Below are positions 6,452 through 13,147 of a stretch of DNA of 15,336 nt, piece after piece. A program made the position numbers and the translations under genes. The stretch spans positions 1-15,336 of the forward strand of contig JAKLHG010000024.1 in NCBI GenBank assembly GCA_022710255.1. The letters run 5' to 3'. This DNA is from Candidatus Hydrogenedentota bacterium. Lineage in GTDB: Bacteria > Hydrogenedentota > Hydrogenedentia > Hydrogenedentales > CAITNO01. Each line of letters starts with the position of its first letter. The first letter of the stretch is position 1. Below the pieces are notes generated by a model. That model saw only the letters and a list, made by a program, of their open reading frames with translations. It was not told the DNA's origin and did not search any database.

Positions 6452-9394
6452 ATGAAATGTTTCTATGTTCTTGCGACTCTTGGAATCGCTATGGTTTTCC
6501 TTCCGGCAGCGGCAAAGGAACCCGTCTTCCAGCGCGACGGAGAGTCGCTTCATGTTGACCATGAGGGCGGCCGGTTGACTGTTTCCCTGTCTTCACCGAT
6601 GCTGTTCTTCCGCGATGTTGAAGACGGGGTGGGTGGAGTGCCGCCCGAAAGTATCCATGGTACGTTGTCCGCCGGGGAGGTAGATGCGGCTTATGCGCCT
6701 GTAAAAGTGGGGGAGACGGCAGACTTGGAGGTGCGGTTGCTGCTGCGCTGGGAGCCCCGGGAACAGGTGCTTCGCAAATGGGTGTCGGTCAAGGTGGCCA
6801 ACACAAGCGCCCCCCTGGTTCTCGAGGAAATACTTCTGGAAGAACTGGAGGCCGATAAATTACGGGAGGATCCACGTACCGCGCTTCCCCGAAGTACGCC
6901 CGTGTTCCTGCCGGGATTTTTCGCGGGCATCGAGTTCCCCGTGGCTGCCGTGCGCGTGGAAGACGCGCGCGTCCTTGTGGCCCATCGCCCGCGGGTCGCC
7001 TTGGAGGCGGGCGATACTTTTGAGAGCCGTTGTGCCGTATATGGCCTGGCAAAGCCGGGCAGGGAACGCGATGCTTTTCACCGTTATATAGAAATGCACC
7101 GCCCCGCGCCCCGGGGACTTCACTTCAATTACAACAGCTGGTGGACCTCGCCCGTGCCATTTTCCGAGCAGAATATTCTTGACATCATGACCGTTTTTGA
7201 AAAAGAACTATACCAGGCGCACGGAGTGGCGCCGGACAGTTTTACCATTGATATGGGCTGGTCCAATCCCGATAGTATCTGGGAAATTGATCCTATCCTG
7301 TTTCCCGAGGGGTTTTCCCGTATCGAAGCTGCGGCGGCACGGATGGGATCGCGCCTGGGCCTTTGGGTTTCCCCGTCCTCATTTTACAGCCCAGCCCTCA
7401 ACCCCGAATGGGCCCGGGAACAGGGCTATGAGTCCTTTGAATTTTCCGTGCCCTGGAGTGTAAGCCCGGTGCGGCTGCTCAGCCTGGGTGGAGAACGCTA
7501 TGCATCCCGCTTCAAAGAACGGCTGACGGACATGGTTTCCCGCTTCGGTATTCGCCAGGTGAAACTGGACGGTTACTTCCTTGGGAAAGACACCTTCGAT
7601 GCCGGTCCCTTCGGCGCCGAGCAAACAGCCGAAGGCGGCATTGCCGCGTTTCAGGCCGTGCGTGCCATTGCGCCCGAGGTTTGGTTCGAGGGCACCTTTG
7701 ATGCCAACGCCAGCCCCTGGTGGCTCTTTCATCTGAACTCCGTGATTGGAGGTTTCGGCGATGATTCTCCTTACGGGCGCGTGCCCTGCCCGGTCTACCG
7801 GGAAAGTTACACCACCGCCCGGGATTATTACAACCTGCAGGCGGCCGACCGCCTGTTTTCGCCGGTTCCTGCACAGGAAATCCTCGGCATCATCCACCAG
7901 AGCGATGATTGCTTCATGAACGATGCCGTCATGTGCCTGTTGCGGGGAAATGCCTTTATCTCGCTCTACATAAACCCCAAGTACATGAACCCGGCGCGAT
8001 GGGCGCAACTCGCGGAAACGCTGAGATGGGCCCGCAGTCATGAAGGCATGCTGGTGGACACGCCGACCGAAGTCCTGCGCCCGGAGGCATGGTTGCGGGA
8101 CGGCATTCCGTGGCAGTCCCACGACGCGCCCATGCCGCGCATGCCTTACGGCTACGCCCATTGGGACGATGCCGGCGGGACGGTTGCCCTGCGTAATCCC
8201 TGGGTGGCGCCACAGTCGTACAGGCTGGCGCTGCCCGACGGCCTCGCTCAGGAAAATATCAACACGAGATTTGATGTGATCAGCCTCTATCCGGAACCAC
8301 GATGGTATGCCGCGCGCGTAACTCCGGGCGATACCGTGGAAGTGCCGCTCGCGCCTTATGAAACGTTGGTACTGAACATCCGGCCCGCCTCGGATAACCC
8401 GGGCTTGGCCGAGGTTGGGGCCTGTATAAACAATAGCGTGGTGGTAGAGTCCTGCGTCTGCCACGCCGCGCAAGTGCATTTTGAGGAGGAAACCGCCTCA
8501 CTGGGACCGAATTGGACCGAAGCGGAGGGTTTCGATGCCGGGATGCTTGAAGTGTCACTGGATGCCCGTGTGCGGGTGGATGCGCCCCAGGCGCGCCTGC
8601 TGGTGCTCACCGAGGGCAAAGAAACGGCGCCCCGGCTTTTGGGAAAGCTCCAGGTAAACGAGGCACCCTTGGAGATGCGAGCGACAGGTTCCATACAGGG
8701 ATTCGCCGCATCCACTGCGCCGCCCCCCGAACATTGGACCTTTCTGGAGGCGGTTTTGCCTGCAGGTACATCCACGCTGGCGTTGACCGCTTCCACAGAA
8801 ACGAATGTGTCCGACCTTTCCGTGTGGGTGTGGGCTTGGAAACCGGGTGGGGAGAAGCCGGACTACCCGGACGCGTTGCCCGCGCCCGAACGTATTTCGA
8901 TGGGCGGCGCCTTCTTGCTGGCACCGGACGCTTTTAAGGCGGATCTTAAAGAGGAAACCCGCAAGCGAAGGATTGAACAGATTAATGGGGTTTATTTGGA
9001 CGCGCTGGAGCCTCTTTTCGAGCAGCAGGGCTGGGGTACACTACAGCGAAATAAAAGTGTATGGGAACGGCCCATGACCATTGCCGGACACCATTTTCGC
9101 CGCGGTTTGGGTGTCCACGCCGTGTCGGAGGTGGTCTATGCCCTTGATAAACAATACACGTTATTCGAGTCTCAAGTTGGGATGGATGGGGCGAACCGGG
9201 GAACGGGTACTTTTGAAGTGTGGGTGGACAAGGTCAAAAAGTGGGAATCCAAGAGGATGAACGCGGACGACAGGGCTGAACCGGTGCGCGTGGAGGTCAA
9301 CGGTGCGTCCGAATTGCGCTTGCGTGTGGGAGATGGTGGGGACGGCATCATCGGAGACCACGCCAACTGGGCCGAGGCAAGGCTGCTGCGATGA
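6452..9394 (+). CDS. Secreted clan GH-D (alpha-galactosidase-like) glycoside hydrolase with NPCBM domain
   Basis: This exported enzyme of 980 residues is predicted to cleave a terminal alpha-linked galactose-type sugar. The start at 6452 is chosen because AAGGAGG precedes it by 4 bases and it yields a clean signal peptide (MKCFYVLATLGIAMVFLPAAA, cut near residue 21); an upstream in-frame ATG at 6362 would bury that signal. A beta-rich N-terminal region (about 25-215) is followed by a GH36/GH27-like barrel. The barrel has TIDMGW (265-270), VKLDG with the probable nucleophile Asp373, and HQSDD (482-486), which holds the probable acid/base Asp. RNPW at 581-584 begins the C-terminal sandwich. Residues about 845-980 form an NPCBM carbohydrate-binding domain (RGLGVHA, VGMDG, GDHANWAEARL). 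The exact substrate is not determined; alpha-galactoside and alpha-N-acetylgalactosaminide are both possible. The YdjC-type deacetylase gene follows on the same strand. Confidence 0.88.
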   Translation: MKCFYVLATLGIAMVFLPAAAKEPVFQRDGESLHVDHEGGRLTVSLSSPMLFFRDVEDGVGGVPPESIHGTLSAGEVDAAYAPVKVGETADLEVRLLLRWEPREQVLRKWVSVKVANTSAPLVLEEILLEELEADKLREDPRTALPRSTPVFLPGFFAGIEFPVAAVRVEDARVLVAHRPRVALEAGDTFESRCAVYGLAKPGRERDAFHRYIEMHRPAPRGLHFNYNSWWTSPVPFSEQNILDIMTVFEKELYQAHGVAPDSFTIDMGWSNPDSIWEIDPILFPEGFSRIEAAAARMGSRLGLWVSPSSFYSPALNPEWAREQGYESFEFSVPWSVSPVRLLSLGGERYASRFKERLTDMVSRFGIRQVKLDGYFLGKDTFDAGPFGAEQTAEGGIAAFQAVRAIAPEVWFEGTFDANASPWWLFHLNSVIGGFGDDSPYGRVPCPVYRESYTTARDYYNLQAADRLFSPVPAQEILGIIHQSDDCFMNDAVMCLLRGNAFISLYINPKYMNPARWAQLAETLRWARSHEGMLVDTPTEVLRPEAWLRDGIPWQSHDAPMPRMPYGYAHWDDAGGTVALRNPWVAPQSYRLALPDGLAQENINTRFDVISLYPEPRWYAARVTPGDTVEVPLAPYETLVLNIRPASDNPGLAEVGACINNSVVVESCVCHAAQVHFEEETASLGPNWTEAEGFDAGMLEVSLDARVRVDAPQARLLVLTEGKETAPRLLGKLQVNEAPLEMRATGSIQGFAASTAPPPEHWTFLEAVLPAGTSTLALTASTETNVSDLSVWVWAWKPGGEKPDYPDALPAPERISMGGAFLLAPDAFKADLKEETRKRRIEQINGVYLDALEPLFEQQGWGTLQRNKSVWERPMTIAGHHFRRGLGVHAVSEVVYALDKQYTLFESQVGMDGANRGTGTFEVWVDKVKKWESKRMNADDRAEPVRVEVNGASELRLRVGDGGDGIIGDHANWAEARLLR

Positions 9395-9472
9395 GCAATC
9401 GCCGGACAGGCGCTTTGAAATTCCCTGTAATCTGCTTTAGAATGTGCCAAGCGGAACAGGTCCCGCGTGATC

Positions 9473-9501
9473 TTGTCATTCTTCGTCAGATAGGTTAGAT
9501 A
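9473..9501 (+). promoter_or_regulatory. Possible promoter of the YdjC-type deacetylase gene
   Basis: TTGTCA (9473-9478) matches the -35 consensus at five of six positions. Exactly 17 bases later comes TAGATA (9496-9501), a weak -10 element. The site lies about 90 bases before the start codon, in the gap after the glycosidase gene. If real, the two plus-strand genes can be expressed separately. Confidence 0.3.
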
Positions 9502-9588
9502 TTGTCCGACCGTGCCTGGTAGCGTACAGAAATAAATACTGCCGGGGCGCTTCCACGGCAAACTTTCAAAACCGTAAAGGAACTTGCA

Positions 9589-10566
9589 ATGGTGTGTGCT
9601 TTTCAAAAAGGAATGATGGTGTTTGCGATAATGGTCCTCGCTGTGGGAACCCTTGCCGCTCAGGAACCGCCCAACTATGCCGAAAGGCTGGGTTTCCCCA
9701 AGGGTGCCCGGGTAATTATCTTCCACAACGACGATGCGGGGCTCTCCCATGAGTCGAACGAGGCCGGTATCCGCGGTGTGGAGGAGGGATTGATCACCTC
9801 TTGGAGCGTCATGATGCCTTGCGCGTGGGTGCCGGAAATCCGGAACTACCTGAAAGCGCACCCGGATGCTTGCTCCGGCCTGCATCTCACCCTGACCTCG
9901 GAATGGGACAAGTACCGCTGGAGACCCCTTGCGTGTGTGGAGAACAATCCTGGCCTGGCAGACCCGGACGGCTTTCTCTGGGACAATGTGAAACTGGTGG
10001 CGGAGCACGCAACGGCTGATGAGCTAGAGGCGGAAATCCGGGCGCAGGTTGCTGCGGCGGAAAAAATGGGCATGCCCATATCCCACTTGGACACCCATAT
10101 GGGAACCGTCTTCGCCACCGAAGAATATCTCATGCGCTATGTGGCCGTCGGCATGGAGAAAATGATCCCCGTCCTTTTGCCCGGCGGGCACATGACCGCG
10201 CTGTTGAAGGAGGACCCCGAACTGGCGGAAAAGGCAAGAGCGGTTCGTGCACTGGCAGAAACCGTATGGGCTTCCGGATTGCCCGTTATTGACGATGTCC
10301 ATACCGACTCCTATGGCTGGAACAGTACGGATAAGACGGACAAATTTATTGAGATGCTGCGCGCCATGAAACCTGGTATTACCCAGGTCATTCTGCACGC
10401 CACGGTTCCCTCTCCAAATTTCGACCAGATTTCCGAATCCGGAGAGAAGCGGGGCGGCGACCTCAACGCCATGCTCGATTCGAAATTGAAACAAGCCATT
10501 GAAAAGGAGGGAATTCTCCTGACTTCCTGGAGGGAACTAATCGAACGCAGAAAGAAAGCGAAATAA
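9589..10566 (+). CDS. Exported YdjC/ChbG/HpnK-family carbohydrate deacetylase
   Basis: This is a 325-residue metal-dependent N-deacetylase of the YdjC superfamily, whose known members remove acetyl groups from N-acetylated oligosaccharides or sugar lipids. An N-terminal signal peptide (hydrophobic run 9-24, cut near AAQ at 25) sends it out of the cytoplasm. Cytosolic ChbG lacks such a signal. The family motifs are present: FHNDDAGLSHESNEA (45-59, with the Asp pair 48-49), GLHLTLT (97-103) and SHLDTHMG (165-172, with His166 and His170). Together these supply the usual metal-binding Asp and His residues. Later ILHATVPS (268-275) fits the C-terminal motif. AAAGGA precedes the chosen ATG by about 7 bases. 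The gene follows the glycosidase by 194 bases, and its stop is 7 bases from that of the opposing HDAC-fold gene. The substrate is unknown. Confidence 0.9.
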   Translation: MVCAFQKGMMVFAIMVLAVGTLAAQEPPNYAERLGFPKGARVIIFHNDDAGLSHESNEAGIRGVEEGLITSWSVMMPCAWVPEIRNYLKAHPDACSGLHLTLTSEWDKYRWRPLACVENNPGLADPDGFLWDNVKLVAEHATADELEAEIRAQVAAAEKMGMPISHLDTHMGTVFATEEYLMRYVAVGMEKMIPVLLPGGHMTALLKEDPELAEKARAVRALAETVWASGLPVIDDVHTDSYGWNSTDKTDKFIEMLRAMKPGITQVILHATVPSPNFDQISESGEKRGGDLNAMLDSKLKQAIEKEGILLTSWRELIERRKKAK

Positions 10567-10573
10567 GACAAGG

Positions 10574-11485
10574 TCATTCCATCAGCGCCTGTACATGCTC
10601 TGCCACGCTCTCGCCCAGGGCGCCAAGGTGATAGCCTCCTTCCAGGAAGGAAATGGTACGTGCCCCCGCAATGTGTTTGATTAGGCGTGTTATCTCCCCA
10701 AAATGTCTGCTCTCCAGCAGTTGGTTGCCCAGAGGGTCGAGGCGGTGTGCATCAAAACCGGCGGAAATCAGGAGGAAATCCGGCGCGAATGACTCTAACT
10801 GCGGTACCACGGCTCCCTGAATCGTATTTATCCACTGCATGGGACTGCTTCCAGGCGCCATCTGGAAGTTCAGGTTCGTATTGTTTTTTCCGGTCTCATA
10901 GGGGTAGCCCGTACCCGGGAAAAGGGGATATTCATGCAGGCTGACGAAAAGCACGGTGTCGTCATCGTAAAAGGCGTGCTGGGTGCCGTTTCCGTGGTGC
11001 ACGTCAAAGTCCACGATAGCCACGCGCGCCGCCGCGCCCGTCTCCCGCAGCCAATGCGCTGTGATTGCGATGTTATTGAACAGGCAGAACCCCATGGCCC
11101 GGTCTGCTTCCGCGTGGTGGCCGGGCGGACGCATCATAACGAAGGCGTTCTCAAACTGGCCGTTCAGGATGCCCCGGGCTGCCGTAATGCCCGCCCCCGC
11201 CGATAACAGGGCCGCCTCCCAGGATGCGGGAACCATCACGGTGTCCGGGTCCGGATATTCCGCCCCGTCAAGACAAGCGGCCCTGATTTCGTCAATGTGT
11301 GTTTGCGTATGATTGCGCAATAAGTCTTCTGGTGCGGCGGGCTCCGGTCGCAGGAAGGGCGCTTCTATATGGCGTTCCTGCAGGGCGCGTCGAATCGCTT
11401 CCAGGCGCAACGGCGATTCCGGGTGGTAGTCGCCTGTGTCATGAAGCACGGCCTCCGGGCAGTATAACAATACGGTTTTTGCCAT
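10574..11485 (-). CDS. Histone-deacetylase-fold zinc amidohydrolase (bacterial class II-like)
   Basis: This is a 303-residue cytosolic enzyme of the arginase/deacetylase fold. Bacterial relatives act on acetylpolyamines, acetoin-pathway proteins or acetyl-lysine. The whole active site is visible: RPPGHHA with His123 and His124; DFDVHHGNG with zinc ligands Asp161 and His163; SAGFDAH with Asp245 as the third ligand; and EGGYHL with the transition-state Tyr285. There is no signal peptide. AAGGA sits 8 bases before the ATG. A near-consensus promoter in the 69-base gap behind the ferredoxin gene suggests that it is transcribed on its own. The physiological substrate cannot be deduced from context: the upstream neighbours are a ferredoxin and a hydrolase, and the convergent neighbour is an exported sugar deacetylase acting in another compartment. 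Confidence 0.94.
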   Translation of the reverse strand: MAKTVLLYCPEAVLHDTGDYHPESPLRLEAIRRALQERHIEAPFLRPEPAAPEDLLRNHTQTHIDEIRAACLDGAEYPDPDTVMVPASWEAALLSAGAGITAARGILNGQFENAFVMMRPPGHHAEADRAMGFCLFNNIAITAHWLRETGAAARVAIVDFDVHHGNGTQHAFYDDDTVLFVSLHEYPLFPGTGYPYETGKNNTNLNFQMAPGSSPMQWINTIQGAVVPQLESFAPDFLLISAGFDAHRLDPLGNQLLESRHFGEITRLIKHIAGARTISFLEGGYHLGALGESVAEHVQALME

Positions 11486-11517
11486 AACGGTGTTCCTTGC
11501 GTTCCGGTACCGTTGAC

Positions 11518-11546
11518 ATTCTAACCTTTGTCGGGGAGGGAGTCAA
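11518..11546 (-). promoter_or_regulatory. Sigma-70-type promoter of the HDAC-fold gene
   Basis: Read on the minus strand, TTGACT (11546-11541) is followed by exactly 17 bases and then TAGAAT (11523-11518). Each hexamer matches consensus at five of six positions with the optimal spacer. It lies between the ferredoxin stop and the HDAC-fold start, giving a leader of roughly 25 bases that contains the AAGGA ribosome binding site. Confidence 0.65.
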
Positions 11547-11554
11547 TCCCATGT

Positions 11555-11809
11555 TCAATAGGATGCGACAACCGTTCCTGAGTTGATTACGGCCTGGCAC
11601 GCCAGACGTTGATCGTCCGCTAGACCCATATCCTCTTCTTCCTGCGTCTTGGGCGCCAGGTTCTCCATTCCTTCAAGGATGGTGATGACGCATGTCCCAC
11701 ATATTCCCACACGGCAGGCAAAGGGCACACCCAGGTCATCACACGCATCCATAATCGGCGAACCATCCGCCACCTGCTTTTCCTCTCCGTCGATGATAAT
11801 TGTGGCCAT
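11555..11809 (-). CDS. Plant-type 2Fe-2S ferredoxin
   Basis: This is an 84-residue acidic electron carrier. The four cluster ligands are Cys32, Cys37, Cys40 (ACRVGICGTC) and Cys71 (RLACQA), the C-x4-C-x2-C...C pattern of the plant/adrenodoxin-type beta-grasp ferredoxins. An extra Cys23 is probably not a ligand. The protein is complete and shorter than typical plant ferredoxins (about 97). A strong AAGGAG lies 7 bases before the ATG. It would pass electrons between a reductase and an oxygenase or other redox enzyme, but no such partner is encoded nearby, so the partner must lie elsewhere. The 117 bases before it, after the hydrolase gene, contain possible hairpins. Confidence 0.93.
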   Translation of the reverse strand: MATIIIDGEEKQVADGSPIMDACDDLGVPFACRVGICGTCVITILEGMENLAPKTQEEEDMGLADDQRLACQAVINSGTVVASY

Positions 11810-11832
11810 AGTGTTTCTCCTTACAGTGGTTG

Positions 11833-11865
11833 AAAAAGAATAGACGAAATAGACTTCTGCTATTC
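11833..11865 (-). terminator. Possible weak terminator between hydrolase and ferredoxin genes
   Basis: On the minus strand GAATAG (11865-11860) can pair with CTATTC (11843-11838), and TTTTT (11837-11833) follows directly. The stem is AT-rich, only 6 bp, and the loop is 16 bases, so strength is doubtful. A GC-rich stem just upstream (CCCGGC 11902-11897 with GCCGGG 11871-11866) could help or compete. Confidence 0.3.
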
Positions 11866-11926
11866 CCCGGCAAAAGGGTTTAGTACTCTCCGGTTCGCCG
11901 GGATGCCTCGGTTGAACCGTACAAAC

Positions 11927-12955
11927 TCAGTTCGGTGTGCCCGGAGCGCTGTCCGCCGGGGTATCCGCCGCGATTTCAGCGTTGCGGAAAGGGCCGTCCT
12001 TTTCCAGGAGCCATGCAAGCCCGTCATCGAGAATCTGCACCACAATGACGGCGTCTTCCTTGCGCAAACCCGGATGATCACAGGGGTACCAGCGAATTTC
12101 TTTGGGTTCGCCCAGCGATTCATAAAGTTTTTTGCCCGCGTCGGGGCTGACCAGGGTGTCCTCCGAACCATTCAGCATCAGCACAGGCCGTCCCGCAGTA
12201 CCCGCAGCGTATCGTTTCGGGTCGGCCGGGCGCATCATGAAGGCAACCAGCTGTTTGCCCATCCAATGAAGGGGGGCATTGTTGACGGCATTCTTGATAA
12301 GCGGCGCATCCAGCATAGTTTTGATGTCCGCACCACCGACGACCAGTACGCTTGCGCGGATTCGTTCGTCAAAAGCGGTGGCCGTGGAACCGGTGATAGC
12401 GCCATAGCTGGCGCCGATAAGGTAGATCCGTTCCGGGTCAATATCCGGGTGCGTCTGCAGATAGTCAATCAGACGTCGCGTGTCATTGATGGTTTTCCAG
12501 GGCCGTTGCCGAAAGGCCACGGCCTGGGCCAGCGGCCCTCCCTCGACTTCCCGTTCACCCTGCATGGACTGGTCAAAACAGGCCATGGCAAAACCGGCCT
12601 CGTTAAAAGGAGTGCAGATTTCTTCCAGAAACCTCTTGCTTTGTCCTATGCCATGCAGAAAAATGATCACCGGGAGTTTCCCTGCGTGTTCCATTGGCAT
12701 GGTCATGATCACGGGTATGGGTTCTCCGACCCTGGCCTCAATGCTGAACAACAGCTTTTCAAAGCGGCGCGGGCGGACAATGCCGAAGAGATCGATGGTG
12801 TCTTCCACACGGGTTGCTTCTTTAACCTGTACATTGAAGGGAAGGCCGGGGTCATATTCCTTGAAGTAAGTCGAATCCGCCCATACTTTCGCCAGGAAAA
12901 GAACTACGATGAGGGCAAGTAATACCCCGCCGATTATTTTGAGTGCTTTGCGCAT
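11927..12955 (-). CDS. Membrane-anchored alpha/beta hydrolase
   Basis: This is a 342-residue serine hydrolase of the alpha/beta fold, probably an esterase or peptidase-like enzyme held on the outer face of the inner membrane by its N-terminal hydrophobic segment (residues 6-24). The start at 12955 is chosen because AAGGA lies 7 bases upstream. The frame stays open upstream to 13087 but has no good ribosome binding site there. The catalytic features are complete: an oxyanion-loop HGIGQSK at 101-107, a nucleophile elbow GASYG at 181-185 (Ser183), an acid in GSEDTLVSP (Asp266) and a base in CDHPG (His294). The last 20 residues are a Pro/Ala/Asp-rich tail. The substrate cannot be predicted. It lies between nadE and the ferredoxin gene on the same strand, separated from nadE by 192 bases. 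Confidence 0.88.
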   Translation of the reverse strand: MRKALKIIGGVLLALIVVLFLAKVWADSTYFKEYDPGLPFNVQVKEATRVEDTIDLFGIVRPRRFEKLLFSIEARVGEPIPVIMTMPMEHAGKLPVIIFLHGIGQSKRFLEEICTPFNEAGFAMACFDQSMQGEREVEGGPLAQAVAFRQRPWKTINDTRRLIDYLQTHPDIDPERIYLIGASYGAITGSTATAFDERIRASVLVVGGADIKTMLDAPLIKNAVNNAPLHWMGKQLVAFMMRPADPKRYAAGTAGRPVLMLNGSEDTLVSPDAGKKLYESLGEPKEIRWYPCDHPGLRKEDAVIVVQILDDGLAWLLEKDGPFRNAEIAADTPADSAPGTPN

Positions 12956-13015
12956 GACATGTTCCTTCATAGAGGGCTTTACAGAGTTCCTGAGTCTACG
13001 GATGATGAGATAAAA

Positions 13016-13027
13016 TCCTGAACAGGA
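13016..13027. promoter_or_regulatory. Short palindrome TCCTGAACAGGA upstream of the hydrolase gene
   Basis: Two 5-bp arms (TCCTG and CAGGA) flank AA, about 60 bases before the hydrolase start and close to AT-rich promoter-like sequence (minus-strand TTTATATTAACA near 13043). It could be a regulator-binding site; no regulator is indicated. Confidence 0.2.
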
Positions 13028-13102
13028 CGTCTGTGATGTTAATATAAAGAGACCCGGCAGATCAACGTTCGATAATAAGCGCCGCAATTGTCCACAAGGA
13101 CG

Positions 13103-13125
13103 TACCTGGAGCGCCCGGTCAGGTA
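13103..13125 (-). other. Hairpin after nadE without a clear T-run
   Basis: TACCTG and CAGGTA form a 6-bp stem with an 11-base GC-rich loop, 23 bases after the nadE stop on the minus strand. The sequence after it (CGTCCTTGTGG) has no T-run, so intrinsic termination is not supported. It may mark the 3' end of the pncB-nadE transcript. Confidence 0.3.
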
Positions 13126-13147
13126 GGACCGTGGGAAGATTACCCGC

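Noticed and set aside
7379..8479. A 366-codon open frame on the minus strand inside the glycosidase gene
   Set aside because: It lies wholly antisense to the catalytic domain of a well-supported enzyme. Its translation has no recognisable domain and is rich in His, Arg and Gly, as expected from the complement of GC-rich coding sequence.
9400..9420. A possible terminator (CGCC-GGACA-GGCG) after the glycosidase gene
   Set aside because: The stem is only 4 bp and is followed by CTTTGAAATT, not a T-run.
9172..10008. A 278-codon minus-strand open frame spanning the end of the glycosidase gene, the gap and the start of the YdjC gene
   Set aside because: Both outer parts are plain antisense of conserved coding sequence. 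Only the middle part in the gap looked protein-like, and that is reported separately as a possible remnant.
11903..12922. A 339-codon plus-strand frame opposite the alpha/beta hydrolase gene
   Set aside because: The opposite frame has a full catalytic triad, a membrane anchor and a ribosome binding site. This frame shows no domain.
12956..13087. An upstream in-frame extension of the alpha/beta hydrolase by 44 residues
   Set aside because: No good ribosome binding site precedes those ATGs, and the ATG at 12955 has AAGGA at 7 bases followed directly by a typical membrane anchor.
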